From assembly GCA_963576735.1 (NCBI GenBank), contig OY755170.1, positions 25,280,875-25,344,874 on the forward strand: a DNA stretch of 64,000 nt, written 5' to 3'. This document shows, piece by piece, positions 44,991-54,008 of the stretch. Below the pieces are notes generated by a model that saw only the letters and a program-made list of their open reading frames with translations, did not search any database and was not told where the DNA came from. The DNA is from Bedellia somnulentella (Eukaryota > Arthropoda > Insecta > Lepidoptera > Bedelliidae). Within the stretch, counting starts at the first letter, position 1. Each line of letters opens with the position of its first letter. The translations under genes were made by a program, and so were the position numbers.

Positions 44991-45537
44991 TAGTCTGTAA
45001 CTAGTAGTCTAACAAATGACATGGAATACGTTCATTAAGTATAACTGAATCCCAAGTTTATTGGTAAGTGGATTTTATTTATTGTTAGAAGTATGTCCGT
45101 CGAAGGATAGGGTATAGGGTAGAAGTTGGGCTATTTGAACTACTATGTCCAGGCAGGCTTCATGCTGCTGACCGTGAGAGAGAGAGAGAGTCCTTTCTTA
45201 GATGAATACCAAGAATCTAAGAGATTGGGCTTTATTGATAATCGTAGCAAAACACACCGTTAGGAAAAAATTCAGTAATTTTAAATCGGTTCACAAGTTC
45301 TCAAAGAAATTTTGCGTATGAAAACAGTTTCCCCTTGAGCAAAGCCAATGATAATCATTGCCTCAACAAAAGCTTTATGTAGAGCTTTTACTTGAAGTCG
45401 TGTTCCATTGCACAATTTTTGGGGGCTGAAGTGACGTAAATTGTTGGTGCCCCGACCTTTAGAGATAGAACATAAGGTGAAAGACCAGTGGAGGGGAGTC
45501 TAAACCAGTTTTAAAAACGGTATCTATGGATTATTGG

Positions 45538-45947
45538 CACTGACCTCTATTATACTATATAAGTACGCTGGACTAATTATAGGCCGGGTGACAGTGAGGC
45601 GATTTGATTTTCGCCATTTTGGCGCTTACGGCAGCAGTGAAGGAACAAGGAACTAATAAAAGAGATGGGACAGGAAGATAAAATATATCGATAAAATGTT
45701 TCTGCTTAAAGGAAAGGCTAAGTTTTATCGAAACGAAACTTTACAGCACTATTGATTTATAATTGTTTCTAAAAACCATAGATATATTATGCTTTATGGT
45801 AAAAAAAACACTGGCCATTTTGCAGTTTACGTCATATTTAGTTCCTCGTTCCTTCATTGTGGCGCTTCAAATTGGCACAGTAAATAGCTGTCATTTTGAT
45901 ACGTATCGTTAGTCCAGCGTACTTATATAGTATAATGGAGGTCAGTG
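45538..45947. mobile_element. hAT-like non-autonomous element, 410 bp
   Basis: Terminal inverted repeats of about 38 bp starting CACTGACCTCTATTATACTA; 8-bp duplication ATTATTGG on both sides (about 45530-45537 and 45948-45955). Inserted in Helitron copy 2: the Helitron sequence resumes exactly across it when compared with copy 1. Confidence 0.88.
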
Positions 45948-46189
45948 ATTATTGGTATATCATTGTAACACCTTCGAATAAATGTAATACAATTTCGTTA
46001 ATGTCACTTGTTTTTTTGTTCTTTGGTAATAAAATAGCATGTTCACCGAAGTACTTAACGGGTTTTTCTGAAATATTATTAAAATCAGGCTAAGCTGTTT
46101 CGAATAAATCTGCAACTGTTTTAATATTACTGCAGAAACTGACAGGATTTTTTTATTTGCTTTCATGATGAGGATCGAACGTTTCTAAA

Positions 46190-46375
46190 CCAAATAGAAA
46201 ACGATCTTATAAAGGCGGGGCTCCGAAGTGAGAAGAATAAAATTGCATGTTTGAATAATGAATGTAAGGGAACCAAGAGAGGTTTGTCAAGATCGTACTA
46301 AGTGGCGATCGATAGTCTCTGCCTACCCAATGGGAATAATGGGCATGACTATAAGTAAGTAAGTAGGTAAGCAAG
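46190..46375 (+). mobile_element. RTE-like LINE 3' fragment
   Basis: GTCAAGATCGTACTAAGTGG and CGATAGTCTCTGCCTACCC; tail drifted to AAGTAAGTAAG. Confidence 0.75.
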
Positions 46376-46639
46376 TATGAGGATCGTTTTCATTACCAAT
46401 TTTAAGCATGAGACACAAAAAACCTGTTGTAGTTATAGTGTTACTACCTCAATCAAACCATCACTTACCATCGAAAGCCATCGCGCTTTCATCCCACACA
46501 ATGAGTTTTCATTCTATAAAAACTTTAGCCATAGCACTCTGCACTCTTTTTGCTATATTGAAAACAGGTGTTTCAATGTAAAGAAGATTTTCTGGGAGTT
46601 TGAATGCGGAATGTGCTGTCCTTCGTTTGAATGAAAAAT

Positions 46640-46828
46640 AAATTGGTGAAAGAGATATATAGAGCCAATGTGGATCATAATATCATTAGAGGCAACCACG
46701 GAGAACACTTTCCCACTTAAACTCACTCCCATTATTCCCATCGGGATAGGCAGAGACTTTATATCGCCACTTTGCCTACCCCAATGGGAACTAACGGCGT
46801 GAGAATATGTATATGTATGTATGTATGT
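46640..46828. mobile_element. RTE-like LINE 3' end, internally inverted
   Basis: 46640-46710 is sense (GAGATATATAGAGCCAATG), 46715-46775 antisense (CCCATTATTCCCATCGGGA), 46777-46828 sense again (CTACCCCAATGGGAACTAAC plus tail). Reads as a twin-priming-like or nested event. Confidence 0.7.
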
Positions 46829-47290
46829 TTGCACAATAAAGACACATCTCCCTTGCTTTCCTTACAATTATTATCATTCTCATATCTTAAATAGCCTATA
46901 TGTATGAAATAACTCTTATTCAATTTAGAAAAATTACCTTGTAGGTCTATTTATATGGTAGCCCGTTGGCCCCGGTTGGGAGCGCTGTCAGGTAGCAGAC
47001 GGGGAGGGAAGAGGGCATAACTGTCTTTTGGGTTCTTTGCCTCTCCTACCTGACAATACACTACACAATAACTTTTATAAATATAGCATAGTACTTACTA
47101 TATTTTTTCCTTACAATCCCAGTCATTCAAAAGCAATTTAAGTCTATTGGTCATAACCACCCATACCCTCAAAATAGAGTATATAGACATCCTCTTGTTT
47201 TATATTATATCAATGTAAACATCACTTTTTATTGGCCATGTAATTATGACAATGTTTAGCAGAATTATATACAACTAAGATGTAAAATTT
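46829..47290. other. Formin intron 15, 3' part
   Basis: A GC-richer repeat-like patch at 46965-47060 (GCCCCGGTTGGGAGCGCTG) is unassigned; otherwise nothing. Confidence 0.4.
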
Positions 47291-47302
47291 AAAATGAAAC
47301 AT

Positions 47303-47553
47303 ACATACATAATACATACTTACGGCTATAAGTTCTTGAAAGGGTAGCCAGAGCTAGGGAATTAAAAATTCTTCAGCCACTTTTGGAAGTTGCGTTGGGA
47401 AAAGATGGTGAAATAAAGGTTTTGGTGATGGGTCTCCAACCGCATCGACCTAAAATCCGCTAAAAGCCCCAAACCGTTAGTCGCCGCGTACGTACACCCA
47501 ACGGATTAAAAGGGGTAGTGCTATTCTAAGCGGACACTACACAGCTAATAATA
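47303..47553 (-). mobile_element. ATGT-tail short element before exon 16, 12-bp duplication
   Basis: AAAATGAAACAT at 47291-47302 and 47554-47565. The insertion lies only 44 bp from the exon 16 acceptor, antisense to the gene. Confidence 0.9.
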
Positions 47554-47597
47554 AAAATGAAACATGAAGCCTTAATTGATTTACAACTGTTTCGCAG

Positions 47598-47710
47598 TGG
47601 CGATTTATCTGAAGAGGAGGAAATCATGAAATGTTTCGTCCAATCAACATCGTCTCGAGTCAAAAAAGAGGGAAAGAAATATCGAACCAGCGCTAAATCT
47701 TCGATAAAAA
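47598..47710 (+). CDS. Fhos: Formin FHOD exon 16 (autoregulatory tail)
   Basis: 113 bp, phase 2 to 1. Encodes GDLSEEEEIMKCFVQS followed by a basic run (KKEGKKYRTSAKSSIK). The layout, an acidic helix with EIM then a polybasic Ser/Thr-rich tail, fits the FHOD autoregulatory domain; in FHOD1 the matching Ser/Thr residues are ROCK targets. A short element is inserted 44 bp before the acceptor. Confidence 0.88.
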
Positions 47711-48271
47711 GTGAGTTTCATTAGAATATTCCGTTGTTATTGCTTATGATAATTTATATATTTTAAAAGATTAGAAGGCTTATAACTTGATGTACGAGTA
47801 AAAAGTTCTGCTTTGTCTTTTATGTGTATCTATTTTCTTTTCCATTTTTCCAAAATATGAATCTTGTACTTCGATGTTGTAATATTCGCTACGGTCCTTC
47901 GTTTCTTTTTCATGCTCCTTAATTGTCTGCATTGTAATTTGTTTATAATCGCACAAAATTTTCTACTCCAGTAAAACATTTATTTTTAATATTTTAAAAT
48001 GCTGCGAAATTTTGTAAAATGCTATATAACTTTAAATGCTTGTATATTTTCAAAGCAATGCGATTGGCAAAATAATAATAATGTTTTTTTATAGTTATGT
48101 TATGATATTATAGCAAGCGATTTTATCATACGCGGTCAGGTTATCATTGTTAATGTGAACAAAGGTTTGGTTTCCATTTGCTAACATATCAACTAGTATT
48201 AAATTGACCCTACCAATCAAACTTTTCGTTGTAATAACAAGATTTTTCATTGATTATATCTAAGAACGTAT
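47711..48271. other. Formin intron 16: nothing recognised
   Basis: AT-rich; no exon or bounded repeat. Confidence 0.45.
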
Positions 48272-48545
48272 ACATACATACATACACTCACGGCTATGTG
48301 AATCCTTAGTGAAGTTAAGTAAGGAAAAGGTTGCAAAATAAAGGTCATATTCATATTCATATTCATTTATTGCTTCATGTGGCTTCAAGGTTTTGCGTGA
48401 TAAGTCTGTTTATCTTTTTAGTACAGTTAAATTCTCTTTCAGATATCTCTTTTAGATTCTCCTCCGCGGTCATCTTAAATTGACATTACCATGCATCTCC
48501 CTATTTGAATCAAGAACCATAACCAAGCCTTCGGCTTTTATTTCC
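48272..48545 (-). mobile_element. ATGT-tail element scrap and antisense LINE tail
   Basis: TACATACATACACTCACGGC at 48272 belongs to the short family. The (CATATT)n run at 48345-48372 followed by CATTTATTGCTTCATGTGGC looks like an antisense CR1/jockey-group 3' end. Confidence 0.5.
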
Positions 48546-48564
48546 TCACGGCCACTATTTTTAC

Positions 48565-48690
48565 ATTGTGGGGCACGCAAAAACTACCGATCGCCACTTT
48601 GAATGATTCTGACAAATTTCTTTTGCATCCCTCATCATTATTCACCTCATCATAAAGGCTCTTTTATTCTTCAATGATTGTTCTTACTGG
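48565..48690 (-). mobile_element. RTE-like LINE 3' fragment
   Basis: ACCGATCGCCACTTTGAATG, TTCTGACAAATTTC and CATAAAGGCTCTTTTATTC, antisense. Confidence 0.65.
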
Positions 48691-48924
48691 ATCAATACTC
48701 AAACATTCGCTCATAAGTGAGGTGTACGAAATTTAGATTTGAAATTCCAACCTATCCGAATATGAAACAAAACTATGTTTTGAATGCAAGGACATTAAAT
48801 GATCTAAGCGAGTTAGATGTTTTAAAATTATTTGTAAGCAAATGCTTTGTTTGCTAAACTTTGATGATATCACACAAGAGAGTCACCCAGAGAACTCAGG
48901 AGCCAGTCCACATATGTACAAGGA

Positions 48925-49150
48925 ACAAGCGTTTATATATCATCTATGGATGGTAATATCGTTAGAGGACGAACACGTACGACACTATTAGATCAAAAGG
49001 CAGTTGCAAAAGCGTAGATATTAAAAGAAAAATTAAAAAAAGATTGATGTATGTAGATCAACTTCAAGAGGTTTGCCAGGATCGTACAAAGAGGAGATCA
49101 ATTGTCTCTTCTAGCTTCAATGGAAACTAGTGACTTTGTATGTATGTTTA
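48925..49150 (+). mobile_element. RTE-like LINE 3' fragment
   Basis: GGTAATATCGTTAGAGGACG, TTTGCCAGGATCGTACAAAG and a short ATGT tail; frame broken. Confidence 0.75.
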
Positions 49151-49242
49151 TATCTCACTATCGAGTGAGATGTATTTGAATTATATAACACCAAACTTGC
49201 TCATTATATCTGGCTGCCGAGTAACTAATACCCAATATGTTA

Positions 49243-49420
49243 ATAAATAAAGGAAAGAAGAATTTCGACACCGGCGGGGATCGAACCTGCGACCTCCGGG
49301 TATACGCCCCCGTCCCTGTTCCCGCCGGTGTCAAAAAATAAATGTTTCTTTCCTTTATTTATCCTTTATTTATTAGTAATAATCCCCACATGAAGTTTTC
49401 TTGAACAAAAAACATTCAAA
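49243..49420. mobile_element. SINE family B, two copies head to head
   Basis: 49243-49322 is antisense with a clear tRNA-like part (GGGGATCGAACCTGCGACC); 49322-49420 is sense from CCGCCGGTGTC to CCCCACATGAAGTTTTC. The heads meet near 49320. Confidence 0.8.
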
Positions 49421-49525
49421 TTACGCAATATGTTACCTGCACCAATTCCGCTAATAACTCCTTGCTGCCTGCATAGGTACTAGTATTTCCAATGTTCCCT
49501 CAAATTTACTAATTTTTTATTTCAG

Positions 49526-49560
49526 TGGGTAACAAAAGATCTCTCAGTCCTCGACGATAA
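49526..49560 (+). CDS. Fhos: Formin FHOD exon 17, terminal coding exon
   Basis: After acceptor ATTTCAG the joined frame reads MGNKRSLSPRR and stops at TAA 49558-49560. The short basic end suits an FHOD tail. A donor CTG|GTATGT at 49579 and an acceptor at 51051 suggest that the 3' UTR continues in another exon. The stop lies only 18 nt before that junction, too close to be expected to trigger nonsense-mediated decay. Confidence 0.78.
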
Positions 49561-50167
49561 GGCGATGTTCGGTTGCTGGTATGTGTGCTAATCTTACTAA
49601 TTATAAATTAATATATACACCTTATTGTCAGGCACTATTCCTTTTTGTGTCGATTTGAAGTAGCACTACCCATCTATTCTTTTATTTGCAAGTGACAGTA
49701 GAACAGTTATTACTTGTTTATAGTCCTTAAAAAACGTATTTTTATATTGCCTAAAGAATAGGTTTTCCTGGATTTCGTTATTAACATTATATTTTACAAG
49801 TAGGTTTGATTGGGTTTGCACATATATAGGAAAAAACTAAGCTAAACGAAACACGCCTCTAAATTTTTTTTTCTAAAGTTGGCAAGAAAGGCTCAAAGTT
49901 ACTTGCAAAAGGATTAGAAATATAAATATCTTGCAAATCTTTTAGTATGAAATCAGTTTCAAATACCTTCCTACACACGCCGCGATAAAAATGTGATGAA
50001 ACTCTCACTACCAATTCCGTTTTCTGGGAGTATAGACGTCGGCAAAATGTCTAGCTCAAGTGATGAACTACTTATTGTGATGTATTGCTGTCTTCGGCAA
50101 AGACGAAGGCGTAAAAAAAAATATGTGGATACAGCCCTATATTGAGAATTATTTTGTATCGATTTAT

Positions 50168-50308
50168 ATCGATACCGAGCGCTATTATATCGACACGATA
50201 ACGGTGAGAATGAGATGGCAGTATACGATACTAAGTAAGATCGTAAGAGATGGCTGCTTTATCCCACGCGATTACTAGTTTAAACACCGCTCGTACTAGC
50301 TGGGCTGC
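50168..50308 (-). mobile_element. Foldback family 1, right arm only
   Basis: ATCGACACGATAACGGTGAG through TTTATCCCACGCGATTACTAG to GCTCGTACTAGCTGGG. Confidence 0.85.
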
Positions 50309-50384
50309 TCGGATACCTTTCAACCTCCAACACAAACAAGAAGATTCTTTTCTTCTTTGGTAATTTATTCCGAAGTATGAAGTA

Positions 50385-50525
50385 TGAAGAAAAAAGAGCA
50401 TGTATGAAAAGATTGATGGATGTAAACGAACCTACAGAGGTTTGCCAGGATCGTACAAAGTGGCGATCAATAGTCTCTGCCTACCCCAATGGGAAATAAT
50501 GGCGTGAGTATATGTATGTATGTAA
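50385..50525 (+). mobile_element. RTE-like LINE 3' fragment
   Basis: AAAAGAGCATGTATGAAAAG through CCTACCCCAATGGGAAATAA, GGCGTGAGTATATGTATG tail. Confidence 0.85.
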
Positions 50526-51051
50526 TATATACACGCAACGCAATCCTGAGTTTTTTGCACGTGGGTTTCAATGCATCTGGTTAGAGACGTGTTTCAAACG
50601 CATTTCTACTTTTCGTGTCATGTCATGTGTGGTTTCTCATATGGCAGAAACTAAAATGCAACTCAAAAGTAACTATGAGTTGCAAATACGTGGCGGTTTG
50701 GCTTAATCGTGTGTTCCATGAGTTGTCAGAACGCAAAAATCAAGATAAGGCTTTCAAATATTGAATACTGTAGTAATATATAATATTTGGTATATAATAA
50801 TAAGGTTATCACAAAAACAGCGCTGTATTTAGTAAGGTTGAAAATGTAATCTCCATTGCTTAATTTTATTTTATCAATGATTTTGTATGTATGAGTTTTG
50901 TTTGATACACCGGAATAAATTATTTTATTTAAAACAAATTTAATCGAGAATGTTAAAATAAAACAATCCACGATGATTTTTTCTGGTGATGACATGATTC
51001 TATAATAAGCAAATAAATGTAGGTGAAAATAATAATTATTTTTTTTTCCAG

Positions 51052-51430
51052 ATTCGGGGCTGTAATGTATGCTGGATGTCGCTGGTCGATTATCTAATAT
51101 ATAGTAAATTTAGTTAATTTTGTATTTTTAAGTAGATTTAATTTAATCAAAGAACCTGACATTTATAAAAATAACACATATTCAAAATCTGTTTTTTTGA
51201 CATTTAATATAATGACATTCTTTGACATTTTATATTTTAAACTGACTATTATATTATCAATATTCCTTGTAAATTATAGTAGCTCTGTATAAATGAACCG
51301 TATAAACTATGTGACAATTAAAACACTTCTGCATGTATTTATTGTACTTATTTAAACACAAATTTAAACTCTGGCGTGGTCATGACGCTTGTAGTTATTA
51401 TCTCCACAGAAATAAAACAAATAAATGAGG
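51052..51430 (+). other. Fhos: Probable 3' UTR exon of the formin gene
   Basis: A long T-run followed by CCAG at 51041-51051 gives a strong acceptor. The sequence after it is non-coding and reaches AATAAA at 51411-51416. This would be the last exon and polyadenylation region. It is inferred from signals alone. Confidence 0.5.
51411..51416 (+). terminator. Polyadenylation signal AATAAA (candidate)
   Basis: First canonical hexamer after the predicted 3' UTR acceptor; a second, AATAAA-like motif follows within 10 bp. Confidence 0.45.
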
Positions 51431-51479
51431 AAATGAAAAGCCTTATATTATAAGCCTTAAACATGAGGTAAACTTTTTT

Positions 51480-51644
51480 CACAGTCGACTAATTGTCCCG
51501 TTTAAGGGGTTTTAACCTAACCTGAATAGAATGCCTTGGCTCCAGCGCATACGCCCAATACTACTTATGATTGTAGCCGGGACCAATGGCGGGAAACAAA
51601 CAAGGAAAAAAGGATGGAAACCTATCACCATTACTGAAGATCTT
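51480..51644. other. Repeat-like DNA after the formin gene
   Basis: GTCCCGTTTAAGGGGTTTTA and GATTGTAGCCGGGACCAATG look like lepidopteran repeat words but could not be assigned. Confidence 0.3.
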
Positions 51645-51865
51645 CGTCACGTACCCACGTTTTGCTTGAACAGTGTAATCACGTGATAGGGCCTATCGCT
51701 ATTTTGCACGGCTAAGTATAACTCAGCCATGTGGGTTTTGCTCACAATGTTTCCCCTCGAATTTCGAAAAAACAAATTGGTGTAAGCTCTATCCGGGATT
51801 CGGACCCTCGCCTGTCTTTATGACGGACGAGAGTTCTTATCCGTTCTTTTTCTCGATTACTTAGA
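51645..51865 (-). mobile_element. tRNA-headed SINE family A
   Basis: TACCCACGTTTTGCTTGAAC, TAACTCAGCCATGTGGG and a drifted head GGGATTCGGACCCTCGCC. Confidence 0.75.
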
Positions 51866-51897
51866 CTTATAGCCATATAGGTAAGTAACATACAATA

Positions 51898-52095
51898 CCA
51901 AGCTCACAGCTATAGATCCCAAAACGGGATATCCAGAGCGCTAAAACTATAAATTCTTCAGCCACATTTGAACGTTGGGTGGGCAAAGATTCAGAACAGG
52001 CTTGTTGGTGATTTGTCTCCATCTACATCACCCTATCACAAACACTTAAAAGGGATACCCAAAATCACCTCTTATGACTTAACCTATACGCCGGG
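51898..52095 (-). mobile_element. ATGT-tail short element, diverged
   Basis: CAAGCTCACAGCTATAGATCC, TTGGTGATTTGTCTCCATC and ACCTCTTATGAC; many changes. Confidence 0.7.
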
Positions 52096-52104
52096 GACAT
52101 GTCA

Positions 52105-52376
52105 GGTTAATGCTATATAGGTTATTAGGTGACCGTGGAGTTTCGGCTTACAATGTCACTACCCCTTTCTACCTACGGGAGGCGACGAATGGTATGAGGC
52201 CTTTTATAGAGGTTTTTGGGCGATGCGGTTGGAGACCCATCACCAACGAAACTTCACTTCTACCATCTTGTGCCCTATTAACTTTCAAGTGTGGCTAAAG
52301 AGTTTCTAGCTCTGCAGCTTTATCGTCTATTCCTGTTTGGGATTTATGGCTGTGAGTATATGTATGTATGTATGTG
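52105..52376 (+). mobile_element. ATGT-tail short element, second subfamily
   Basis: CGGCTTACAATGTCACTACC and GGGCGATGCGGTTGGAGACC, ending GCTGTGAGTATATGTATG with a four-unit tail. Lies back to back with the antisense copy before it. Confidence 0.88.
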
Positions 52377-52413
52377 GGCAAGAAATAATGTTTATCAGTT
52401 TTTGGTACTTTAA

Positions 52414-52776
52414 TAGTGTTATTCGTGAAAAGTGTGTTGTGAAAGATGATATTGTAAGAAAGATAGAAAAAGGAATATTCAGATGGTTTGGGCACATAGA
52501 GAGGATGAATGATAGAAAATTGGTAAAAAGGATCTATAGAGCTAGTGTGGATGGTCATGTTAGTAGAGGACGACCACGGAGAACACACTTGGACCAAATT
52601 GAGAGTGTGCTCAAAAAGGCTGGCGTCCGTAGTATAAAGAATAAAAGAGCATGTATGAAAAGATTGATGGATGTAAACGAAGCTAGAGAAGTTTGTCAGG
52701 ATCGTACGATGTGGCGATCGATAGTCTCTGCCTACCCCAATGAGAACTAATGGCGTGAGTATATGTATGTATGTAT
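52414..52776 (+). mobile_element. RTE-like LINE, 5'-truncated, 10-bp target duplication
   Basis: GGTACTTTAA flanks at 52404-52413 and 52777-52786. The C-terminal coding sequence is open to TAA at 52748 (VVKDDIVRKIEKGIFRWFGH to IVSAYPNEN), so this is one of the least damaged fragments. Confidence 0.9.
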
Positions 52777-52867
52777 GGTACTTTAAATTCGTTGAGTGGA
52801 GTATCGTCTATGTAGAAAACTTTTATTCCTCATTCAGTGTCAAAAAATCCGAAGGCTCAAACTCGAC

Positions 52868-53147
52868 TTTATCACCTGGTGTTCAGAGTACCCACGTTTA
52901 TCTTCCACAGTGTACTCACGTGATAGAAGACCGGCTTGTCGCCGTTTTGTATGAATACACTGTCACATGACTAAGTACAATTTAAACCCATTCCTTATGA
53001 TGTTTTCCCTCGCCCTTACCACCAAAGATAAACTAACCACACATTTGACTTGAGAAAAGACTAATTGGTGTAAGCCTACCCCGGGATTTGAACTCACGCC
53101 TGTCTGCATGAACCATATCCATTACCCATTGAGCTATCTCGGTTCTA
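52868..53147 (-). mobile_element. tRNA-headed SINE family A, near complete
   Basis: CACCTGGTGTTCAGAGTACC through GCCGTTTTGTATGAATACAC to the head (GGGATTTGAACTC, CCATTGAGCTATCTCGG). Confidence 0.85.
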
Positions 53148-53619
53148 TATCTTTCATTGTATGACTAGATTAAGTGCGTGCACAGCCCGCGGGCTGAATC
53201 TTGATCAAGAGCCAACGCCAAAAAGCCTGAAATACAGGTAAATTATCCAGCTCAGGAACAGGAAAATGTAATATTTTTGTACTGTAAATAACTAACTAGG
53301 TTAAGACGAATTTTATGTACTTTTGAAAAATGAATAATTGAACCACGTGGCGATAGTACGATCACATGGTGCCGATCTTTCAGCCAATTTGTATGCATCC
53401 GCCGCAACTACGAGTATTGTCTGACTATGGTCAATTCGGTATGCAAAGTTTTTCAAAAGTGATGCTGATTACAAAACCGAACAATATTTTCTTGAAATTA
53501 AATCAAATAAAGCTATGATGACTTTTATTTTATCAAAAACTGCAACACTGTTTGACCTTCAATGTTATTTCAAGGAATTCGTTATGCAGTTTATTTATAA
53601 AACATCGAAAATCATAGGT
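53148..53619. other. Intergenic DNA, nothing recognised
   Basis: No gene or bounded repeat. Ends where the CR1/jockey-group LINE is thought to begin. Confidence 0.45.
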
Positions 53620-54008
53620 TAGGTAGGAGAGAGAGCGGCCGAGACGTCATCAATATCGACTGTTCATATAAATTTTCAAAAATAATATAAATTATAAGTC
53701 TTGTTACGCTTAAATGTGTGTTATTTCAATAAATTCTATAATGTATAAGTGGAAGTGGAGACAAAGTGAAATAATAACGCAGTGAAACAAAATCTTGAAA
53801 ATTATAAGTGTAACGGAAATTACCACCGACTCACCATTACTTTATCAAAATAAGTGACACTTGGAACAACTGTGACTCTAAGGAATCAAAAGAATCTATG
53901 ACTAAGTCAAACTCCTTGAGAAGTGTGTTATTAGTGTGCCGATTCATCAAACAATTTAAATATTTTTATTAAATTCACATCATTAAAAATATTTAAATCT
54001 ACCGCAAA

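Larger units (their letters stand above)
44513..46600 (-). pseudogene. Helitron copy 2: 3' terminus and decayed helicase
   Basis: Minus strand, intron 15. The 3' end reads GACTTCGCCCGCATGC complement and finishes GGGCAAAAGCTAG followed by T (44512), a proper Helitron terminus. Upstream parts match copy 1: the region reading CFATIINKAQSLRFL (45180-45290), the segment around 45360-45530, YPDFK-like sequence at 46020-46100 and the helicase start with SAFKLPENLL / VWDESAMAF near 46440-46600. Interrupted by a hAT-like element (45538-45947), LINE fragments (46190-46375) and unassigned DNA (44745-45060). Stops throughout. Confidence 0.8.
49579..51051. other. Probable 3' UTR intron of the formin gene
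   Basis: Bounded by GTATGT and CCAG. Contains a foldback half copy, a LINE fragment and otherwise unrecognised AT-rich DNA; a GC-poor 49600-50110 stretch shows nothing. Confidence 0.45.
12000..51430 (+). other. Fhos: FHOD-type formin gene (whole locus)
   Basis: Seventeen coding exons with GT-AG introns and mutually consistent phases build one FHOD-family formin. FHOD formins bind the barbed ends and sides of actin filaments and in animals are needed for stress fibres and sarcomere thin filaments; they are held inactive by contact between an N-terminal inhibitory domain and a C-terminal autoregulatory tail. The exon sequences show the family order: GTPase-binding-like fold, inhibitory armadillo repeats, FH1 prolines, FH2, basic tail. 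Coding lengths from the ATG at 12195 sum to 3,411 nt, an exact multiple of three, giving about 1,136 residues (human FHOD1 is about 1,160). The largest introns are 1 (10.2 kb) and 2 (7.5 kb). A second start exon at 26785 and read-through of exon 8 suggest several isoforms. Identity is firm from several conserved blocks; isoform structure is inference. Confidence 0.95.
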
